Source: Scleromatobacter humisilvae
Lineage (GTDB): Bacteria; Pseudomonadota; Gammaproteobacteria; Burkholderiales; Burkholderiaceae_C
NCBI RefSeq assembly: GCF_023231945.1
Contig: NZ_JAJLJH010000002.1
Coordinates: forward strand, 620,001-684,000
Length of the DNA: 64,000 nucleotides
Direction of reading: 5' to 3'
Shown: piece by piece, positions 59,270-64,000 of the stretch
Numbering within the stretch: the first letter of the stretch is position 1
Layout: every line of letters starts with the position of its first letter
The notes under the pieces: generated by a model
Told to the model about the DNA's origin: nothing
Databases searched by the model: none
The model's input: only the letters and a program-made list of their open reading frames with translations
Position numbers and translations under genes: made by a program

Positions 59270-60346
59270 TCAGGCCACTTCCGCCGCGATTGGAATCACG
59301 CGCTTGGCCGAATTCGCCTCGTAGGGACGGATCCAGACGGGACACGCCAGGATGCCGAAGTCGCGGCTGTGGAGCCCGCGGAACCAGTGCACGAGCTTCG
59401 CGTTGTCGATCTGGAGCGTGCCATCCAGGCGCAGCTGGCCGATGTCGTTTTTCGCATCCTCGAACGCCACCGTGCATTTGGCGATGCGGCCGTTGGCCCG
59501 CACGATCAGGTTGTTCGGCTTGGCCGCGTAGCAGACCTTGGGGGCCTTGTCCGAGGCTGGCTTGGCATCGGGCAGGCCGCGCATGCCCGACAGCAGGCCG
59601 GCCATCTCGGTGACGATCGCGCCGCGCTCGGCATGCTCGAGCGAGGTGATCGCCCCGGACTGCGGACCGCCGAGATTCTCGATCGCCTTCAGGTAGATGC
59701 CGAAACGCGGATCGGCGCCGAATTCGGCCTTGATGTTCCTGGCCAGTTCGCGGATGGAATCGCGGTTCTCGGGCATCAGGTGGATGCGCAGGATGACGTC
59801 GAGGTCCGGATACGGCGACTCGCGCAGCATCTTCAGCACGTTCCACACCGTGTCGAAAGTGCCGGCGCCGGCCCCGTTCCGACGCGTCCGGTCGTGACCT
59901 TCACGCCAGCCGTCCAGGGATATCTGGAATTTCTTCTGCTCCACCGCGACGAGTTTCTCCAGCAGGTCGCTCGTCAGCAGCGCGGCATTCGTCGTGATTT
60001 CACCGCCGAAGTATTGAACGCCTTCTTCCCGGCATCGCCTGAGGGCATATCCGGCAATATCCAGGAGAATATCCGACGCCACCAGCGGCTCGCCGCCAAA
60101 CCAGCCCAGCGTCAGATAATCCAGTTTCGGCAAACGAAGGTCGATCAGATTCTTGACGGCCTGGATCGTCTCGTCCGACATTCTGCCGTGTTCGAATGTC
60201 TCGTAGCAATAACTGCAACGCAGATTGCACTTCTCGGTCGGAAGCAGGATCAGCGAGAGGGTGTTGGGCGCCAGGGCGTGCGCGATGGCCAGCGAGGCGG
60301 GGTCCAGCGAGCCGGGCGCCTCGGTGGCGGCAGCAAGATTGCTCAT
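59270..60346 (-). CDS. Radical SAM peptide maturase with reduced (twitch-like) SPASM domain
   Basis: A 358-aa radical SAM enzyme predicted to modify the two precursor peptides encoded divergently. The SAM cluster motif is CNLRCSYC (Cys40, 44, 47), followed by GGEP (84-87), and the general layout follows sulfatase-maturase-like peptide modifiers. The C-terminal part holds only Cys272, then G286-x4-C291, and Cys335; the Cx2Cx5Cx3C block of a full SPASM domain is missing, so one auxiliary cluster is likely. No separate PqqD-like recognition domain was seen. The ATG at 60346 has CAGGA upstream; 54 further upstream codons are unsupported. It lies 79 bases after rimO but is probably a separate unit. 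Confidence 0.9.
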   Translation of the reverse strand: MSNLAAATEAPGSLDPASLAIAHALAPNTLSLILLPTEKCNLRCSYCYETFEHGRMSDETIQAVKNLIDLRLPKLDYLTLGWFGGEPLVASDILLDIAGYALRRCREEGVQYFGGEITTNAALLTSDLLEKLVAVEQKKFQISLDGWREGHDRTRRNGAGAGTFDTVWNVLKMLRESPYPDLDVILRIHLMPENRDSIRELARNIKAEFGADPRFGIYLKAIENLGGPQSGAITSLEHAERGAIVTEMAGLLSGMRGLPDAKPASDKAPKVCYAAKPNNLIVRANGRIAKCTVAFEDAKNDIGQLRLDGTLQIDNAKLVHWFRGLHSRDFGILACPVWIRPYEANSAKRVIPIAAEVA

Positions 60347-60720
60347 GAAATCCTGACGAAGATGCGGCCGCGCCTCGTGGGGCGACCAGGGGATGGCACG
60401 GCCTCGGCGGCTCGGCGGAATAGGCCGGCCCGGCTCGACGGATCGCAGCATAGTCGCCGCAGATAACCCTGCGAAACCCCCTAACTCATGGGGAAGAGGA
60501 AATACCAACAGGGCCGCCGAAAAACATGTGGTAAGCCCGCAGGCGAGGGTTACACATCAGAAACGAAACCCCACAACTAGCCCATCAAAATGGGAGGTCA
60601 TCGTATCCACTGCACGGGTTTTCACGCTCCCCTTCGATTGGCGGCGCAGATATCGTCCAGCCGCCAGCCATGTTATCCACGTGGCGGGTTACCTTTTATC
60701 TCAAACTCAGGAGAGATGTT
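60347..60720. other. Divergent control region of the RiPP locus
   Basis: 374 bases between the radical SAM gene and precursor 1. No gene seen; a 44-codon frame (60590-60724) overlaps the precursor start and is judged spurious. A short palindrome CCACGTGG (60677-60684) lies about 40 bases before the precursor. The promoters of both arms must lie here, but no clear -35/-10 pair was recognised. Confidence 0.5.
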
Positions 60721-60723
60721 TTG
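60709..60723 (+). promoter_or_regulatory. Ribosome site and TTG start of precursor 1
   Basis: AGGAGA (60709-60714) lies 6 bases before the TTG at 60721. This start gives MNEIN, which aligns with MNEFD of precursor 2, and so settles the start over the in-frame ATG at 60670. Confidence 0.85.
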
Positions 60724-60894
60724 AACGAAATCAACACGCAAGGCCAGGTCGAGCAACTGGCGATCGAACTGGACGACAACGGCATGGTCGTCGTGAACGA
60801 TCCGGAACTGCTGAAGGTCGTTGCCGGCGCCGGCATGCTGAGCCCGAACCTCCTGGTCGGCCAGAACTGGCACTGCGGCTGGAAGATGGAGTAA
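60721..60894 (+). CDS. RiPP precursor peptide 1
   Basis: A 57-aa precursor, too short for most gene callers. Leader residues 1-37 include IELDDNGMVVVNDPELLK, almost identical in precursor 2, and end in VVAGA, a double-glycine-type site (Gly-Ala). Predicted core: GMLSPNLLVGQNWHCGWKME (20 aa) with Trp50, Cys52, Trp54 and Lys55. The C-terminal CGWKM is shared with precursor 2 and is the likely modification site. Expected processing: modification by the divergent radical SAM enzyme, then leader removal and export by the downstream C39 ABC transporter. The final product and its role (antimicrobial or signal) are unknown. Confidence 0.85.
   Translation: MNEINTQGQVEQLAIELDDNGMVVVNDPELLKVVAGAGMLSPNLLVGQNWHCGWKME
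60769..60810 (+). repeat. 42-bp direct repeat, copy 1 (leader of precursor 1)
   Basis: Identical over 42 bases to 61042-61083. It encodes LDDNGMVVVNDPEL, the leader block shared by both precursors. Perfect identity at synonymous sites suggests a recent duplication or gene conversion. Confidence 0.95.
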
Positions 60895-60909
60895 CTCGCT
60901 GAGCGAGCG

Positions 60910-60959
60910 CGCCTGGAGGCGGCCGGACACGGCGGTCTCCAGGCGTTCGCCAAGGCGAA
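60910..60959 (+). other. Tandem stem-loops between precursors 1 and 2
   Basis: A perfect 9-bp inverted repeat CGCCTGGAG / CTCCAGGCG (60910-60918, 60937-60945) with an 18-base loop, followed directly by TTCGCC-AA-GGCGAA (60946-60959), in the 90-base spacer. No T-run. They could protect or partly terminate the precursor 1 transcript. Confidence 0.6.
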
Positions 60960-60984
60960 TCCGAAACACTTCAAGGAATTGGCA

Positions 60985-61161
60985 ATGAACGAATTCGACA
61001 AGCTCGACACCGAGCAAGCGCCGCAACTGCCGGCCATCGAGCTGGACGACAACGGCATGGTCGTCGTGAACGATCCGGAACTGCGCAAGCTGGTCAGCGG
61101 TGGCGACGGCTTCGGCGGCCTCATCGGCCACAACGACGGCTGCGGCTGGAAGATGAATTAA
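60985..61161 (+). CDS. RiPP precursor peptide 2
   Basis: A 58-aa precursor and paralogue of precursor 1. The ATG at 60985 is preceded by AAGGAA (60973-60978) at 6 bases; a TTG two codons upstream touches the ribosome site and is rejected. The leader carries IELDDNGMVVVNDPELRK and ends in LVSGG, a classical double-glycine cleavage site. Predicted core: DGFGGLIGHNDGCGWKMN (18 aa), glycine-rich, with Cys53, Trp55 and Lys56. Core regions differ between the two peptides except for the final CGWKM, so the system may make a two-peptide product. Confidence 0.85.
   Translation: MNEFDKLDTEQAPQLPAIELDDNGMVVVNDPELRKLVSGGDGFGGLIGHNDGCGWKMN
61042..61083 (+). repeat. 42-bp direct repeat, copy 2 (leader of precursor 2)
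   Basis: Second copy of the 42-base block at 60769-60810, 273 bases downstream, in the same frame. Confidence 0.95.
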
Positions 61162-61182
61162 GTTCTGGCGCCTTCGCGCCCT

Positions 61183-61206
61183 CGGCGGTCGCACGTGCGA
61201 CCGTCG
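61183..61206 (+). terminator. Stem-loop between precursor 2 and the exporter genes
   Basis: Centred on the perfect 18-bp palindrome CGGTCGCACGTGCGACCG (61186-61203); the stem extends outward through one G-T wobble to 61183-61206. It lies 21 bases after the precursor 2 stop and 16 before the HlyD start. There is no T-run, so it probably attenuates or stabilises rather than terminates. Confidence 0.6.
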
Positions 61207-61222
61207 CCGCTCCTGGAAGTGC

Positions 61223-62488
61223 ATGTCCCCGAATTCCCGTTTCGAGCTGTTCCGCCCCGAGGCGCTGGCACACGCCGGCTCCCGTCGCTACGGCGCCGTG
61301 GTGCTCGCCCACCCGTTGAGCTTCTCGCTACTGACCACCCTGTTCGTCGCGCTGGCGGTCGCCATCGTGCTGTTCCTGGCCTGCTTCAGCTACACCCGCA
61401 AGACCAGCCTGCCCGGCGTCCTGCTGCCCACGCAGGGGCTGATCCGCGTGGTGCCGGCGCAGGCGGGCCAGGTCGTCGAGGCGCGCGTGCACGAAGGCCA
61501 GAGCGTGCAGGCCGGTCAGGTGCTGTTCGTGCTGTCGCCCGAGCATGCGGCGCCCGCGCAGGGCAGCGCCGGGCAGACGGTGGAGAAGCTGCTCGAGACC
61601 CGGCGCGACAGCCTGCTCAGCGAGCAGTCGCAGGAGCGGCTGCAATCGCGCCTGCGCCGTGAGGCGCTGGGCAAGCGCGTGGAAGACCTCGCCGCCGACG
61701 GCAGCCGCATCGCCGCCCAGATCGGCCTGCAGGTCCATCGCACGCAGCTCGCCGAGGTCGCCCTCAAGCGCTACGAAGACCTGCAGAAGGACAATTTCGT
61801 CTCGCCGGTGCAGGTGCAGGACAAGCAGGCCGAATTGCTGGACCAGCAGCAGCGCCTCGCCGACCTGCAGCGCGCGCGCGCCGCGAGCGCGCGCGATCTC
61901 GCGACGGCGCAGGCCGACGTGCGCGATCTCGAGGTGCAGGGCCGACGCGACGAGCAGGCGGCCGAGCGCAGCATCGCCAGCAGCGAACTGGAGCTCGCGG
62001 AGAACGACACCCGGCGCGAGATCATCGTGCGCGCGCCGAGGGCCGGCATCGTCTCGGCGGTCGCGGCCGTCGCCGGGCAATCCGTCACGCCGGCCAACGT
62101 GCTGGCCGCGATCACGCCGGCGGGCTCCGAGATGGAAGCCGAACTCTATGCGCCCTCGCGTTCGGCGGGATTCCTGCACGCGGGGATGCCGGTCTCGCTG
62201 CGCTACCAGGCGTATTCGTACCAGAAGTTCGGGCAGTCTCACGGCGTCGTGCGCGAGGTCTCGCGCACCGCGCTGCGCCCGGCCGACCTGGAGATCGCCG
62301 GCCTCGTCGCCGACACGGAACCGCTCTACCGCGTGCGGGTGCGACTCGATCGCCAGACGGTCATGGCCTACGGGGAGAATCAGCCGCTGCGCGCCGGCGA
62401 CCTGCTCGACGGCAGCGTCGTCATCGACCGTCGCCGGCTCTGGGAGTGGGTGCTGGAACCGCTCTACACCGTCACCGGCCGCCTCTGA
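61223..62488 (+). CDS. HlyD-family secretion adaptor of the RiPP exporter
   Basis: A 421-aa periplasmic adaptor (membrane fusion protein) linking an ABC exporter to an outer-membrane channel. It has one N-terminal transmembrane helix (LFVALAVAIVLFLACFSY, residues about 34-52), a lipoyl half-motif (GQVVEARVHEGQSVQAGQVLF, parts GQVVEARVHEG and QSVQAGQVLF), a long coiled-coil hairpin (about 110-255), then the second half-motif (RAPRAGIVSAVAAVAGQSV) and a beta-barrel domain. It resembles CvaA-type partners of peptidase-containing exporters. Its stop overlaps the ABC gene by 1 base (TGATG). No TolC-like gene is in view. Confidence 0.92.
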   Translation: MSPNSRFELFRPEALAHAGSRRYGAVVLAHPLSFSLLTTLFVALAVAIVLFLACFSYTRKTSLPGVLLPTQGLIRVVPAQAGQVVEARVHEGQSVQAGQVLFVLSPEHAAPAQGSAGQTVEKLLETRRDSLLSEQSQERLQSRLRREALGKRVEDLAADGSRIAAQIGLQVHRTQLAEVALKRYEDLQKDNFVSPVQVQDKQAELLDQQQRLADLQRARAASARDLATAQADVRDLEVQGRRDEQAAERSIASSELELAENDTRREIIVRAPRAGIVSAVAAVAGQSVTPANVLAAITPAGSEMEAELYAPSRSAGFLHAGMPVSLRYQAYSYQKFGQSHGVVREVSRTALRPADLEIAGLVADTEPLYRVRVRLDRQTVMAYGENQPLRAGDLLDGSVVIDRRRLWEWVLEPLYTVTGRL

Positions 62489-64000
62489 TGCCCGCACCCG
62501 CCTTTCTCAACCCGCGCTTCTGGGGCGCCGCCGACCTGCCGCTCGTCCTGCAGACCGAGGCGTCCGAGTGCGGCCTGGCCTGCCTGGCGATGGTGGCCAG
62601 CCACTGGCGCCATCGCATCGACCTCACCCAACTGCGCCGCCGTTTCCCGATCTCGCTCAAGGGCGCGACGCTGGAAGTCGTCGTGCACATGGCGCGGGCG
62701 CTGGGCCTGCACAGCCGCACGCTGCGCCTCGAACTGGCGCAGCTGGACAAGCTCAAGACGCCCTGCGTGCTGCATTGGGACATGGCCCACTTCGTCGTGC
62801 TGAAGGAAGCGCGCAACGGCAGCATCGTGATCCACGATCCGGCCGTGGGCGTGCGCCGCATCCCGATGGACGAGGTCTCCAGGCACTTCACGGGCATCGC
62901 GCTCGAACTGACGCCGGGCCCCGGCTTCCAGCCGCAGTCCGAAGTGCAACGGTTCTCGCTGCGCTCGCTGGTGGGGCACGTCACCGGTCTCAAGCGAGGC
63001 CTCGCGCAACTCCTGCTGGTCGGCGTGGCGCTGCAGGTCTGCGCGCTCGTGGCGCCGTTCTACCTGCAGTGGCTCGTCGACGAGGCGCTCGTCGCCGACG
63101 ATCGCGACCTGATCACCGTGCTGGGCATCGGCTTCCTGCTGCTGGTCGTGATGCAGACGCTCATCGGCGCGGTGCGTTCGTGGATGACCACCATGCTGTC
63201 GACGGACATGAACTTCCAGTGGTTCGGCAACGCGTTCGCCCACCTGATGCGGCTGCCGCTGTCCTTCTTCGAGAAGCGGCACCTGGGCGACATCGTGTCG
63301 CGATTCGGCTCGATCCAGACGATCCAGCACCTTCTCACGACCCAGTTCGTCGAGGCCGTGATCGACGGCCTGCTCGTCGGCGGCACGGCCATCGTGATGC
63401 TGGCCTACAGCCCCCGCCTGACGATGGTGTCGGCCATCGCGGTCATCCTCTACGCGCTGCTTCGCTGGAGCCTGTTCCACCGCCTTCGCACTGCCACGTC
63501 CGAGCAGATCATCTTCGCCGCCAGGCAGCAGACCTACTTCATGGAATCGGCCCGCGGCGCGCAGAGCATCCGCCTGTTCGACCGCGCCGAGGAACGCCGA
63601 GGCGGCTGGATGAACCTGCTGGCCGACCAGTTCAACGCCGACGTGCGCATTGCGCGCCTGACGATCTCGCACCAGACCGCCAACGCCCTGCTGTTCAACG
63701 CCGAGCGCGTCGTCGTGATCTGGATGGCCGCGCTGGCCGTGCTCGACCACCGCTTCTCGGTCGGCATGCTGTTCGCGTTCCTGAGCTACAAGGACCAGTT
63801 CAGCCAGCGCATCTCGGCGCTGATCGACAAGCTGTTCGAGTTCCGCATGCTTCGCCTGCACGGCGAGCGCGTCGCCGACATCGTGCTGGCCGAGCCCGAG
63901 GAGGACAGGCTCGAGCCGCCAGGCGACGGCCGCGAGCTCGACGCCTCCATCGAGCTGCGCGACGTGTCGTTCCGCTACGCGGACGGCGAACCCTGGGTGC
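62488..64000 (+). CDS. C39-peptidase ABC exporter (3' partial)
   Basis: Peptidase-containing ABC transporter (PCAT) that cleaves double-glycine leaders and exports the core. At least 504 aa are visible; the frame is open at the window end. The N-terminal C39 peptidase has the full catalytic set: Gln22, Cys28 (QTEASECGLACLAMV), His101 (AHFVVLKEA) and Asp117 (HDPAVG). Six transmembrane helices follow (about residues 165-450), with the ABC domain starting at IELRDVSFRYADGEPW. The Walker motifs lie beyond the window. The 1-base overlap with HlyD indicates one operon with the precursors. Confidence 0.93.
   Translation, partial: MPAPAFLNPRFWGAADLPLVLQTEASECGLACLAMVASHWRHRIDLTQLRRRFPISLKGATLEVVVHMARALGLHSRTLRLELAQLDKLKTPCVLHWDMAHFVVLKEARNGSIVIHDPAVGVRRIPMDEVSRHFTGIALELTPGPGFQPQSEVQRFSLRSLVGHVTGLKRGLAQLLLVGVALQVCALVAPFYLQWLVDEALVADDRDLITVLGIGFLLLVVMQTLIGAVRSWMTTMLSTDMNFQWFGNAFAHLMRLPLSFFEKRHLGDIVSRFGSIQTIQHLLTTQFVEAVIDGLLVGGTAIVMLAYSPRLTMVSAIAVILYALLRWSLFHRLRTATSEQIIFAARQQTYFMESARGAQSIRLFDRAEERRGGWMNLLADQFNADVRIARLTISHQTANALLFNAERVVVIWMAALAVLDHRFSVGMLFAFLSYKDQFSQRISALIDKLFEFRMLRLHGERVADIVLAEPEEDRLEPPGDGRELDASIELRDVSFRYADGEPWV

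Noticed and set aside
60670-60720. Upstream ATG that would extend precursor 1 by 17 residues
   Set aside because: No ribosome site precedes it. The TTG at 60721 has AGGAGA at 6 bases and aligns with the start of precursor 2.
60590-60724. 44-codon ORF immediately before RiPP precursor 1, a possible third precursor
   Set aside because: It lacks the conserved leader, the double-glycine site and CGWKM, has no convincing ribosome site, and overlaps the precursor 1 start.

Overview
High-GC chromosomal DNA of a betaproteobacterium, most likely order Burkholderiales (Rubrivivax/Leptothrix/Roseateles-like). This is inferred from the strong third-position GC bias, the housekeeping orders exbB-exbD-lpxK-Trm112-kdsB-adk, sodB next to xseA, and ratA/rnfH divergent from smpB, and the TonB receptor plus tryptophan-halogenase style of sugar uptake. 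No insertion sequence, prophage, integrase or CRISPR array was seen. Most long alternative-frame ORFs are shadows of GC-rich genes.

Layout. 1-6.5 kb: end of a maltose/maltodextrin operon (malF partial, malG, two secreted GH13 enzymes, a DUF6445-like protein) with every junction translationally coupled except malF/malG. 6.6-9.5 kb: Ser/Thr kinase with a TPR-like sensor half. 9.6-14.6 kb (minus): TonB receptor, flavin halogenase and lipoprotein, divergent from a glucokinase-RpiR fusion (15.0-16.9 kb). Together these look like one alpha-glucan capture, hydrolysis, import and phosphorylation locus. 16.9-20.2 kb: basic amino acid decarboxylase and TPR methyltransferase, then tRNA-Ser(GGA) with a terminator. 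20.5-27.8 kb: an unknown membrane-anchored protein, a GGDEF-EAL protein, a polysaccharide deacetylase, small envelope proteins and a LivK-type binding protein. 28.1-34.9 kb: sodB, xseA, exbB/exbD, lpxK, Trm112, kdsB, adk. 35-38.8 kb: an SDR behind a 24-bp LiuR-like palindrome, and a second TonB receptor. 39.1-45.7 kb: a four-gene Yej-like oligopeptide ABC importer. 45.9-59.2 kb: housekeeping genes (ldcA, tadA, glutathione peroxidase, SRAP protein, guaA, guaB, rnfH, ratA, smpB, metC-like, rimO).

59.3-64 kb is the most distinctive region: an apparently uncharacterised ribosomally made, radical-SAM-modified peptide (RiPP) system. Two tiny paralogous precursors (57 and 58 aa) share an almost identical leader, a double-glycine-type cleavage site (VAGA / VSGG) and a C-terminal CGWKM motif. 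They sit between a divergent radical SAM enzyme with a reduced (twitch-like) C-terminal cluster domain and an HlyD adaptor plus a C39-peptidase ABC exporter that runs off the window. Stem-loops between the two precursors, and between precursor 2 and the exporter, could set expression ratios.

A second notable item is an SRAP (HMCES/YedK-type) abasic-site protein with a proline-rich tail ending in QGSLF, which resembles a bacterial sliding-clamp-binding peptide and recalls the C-terminal PCNA-binding motif of eukaryotic HMCES. All family names come from reading translated sequence; no database search was run.
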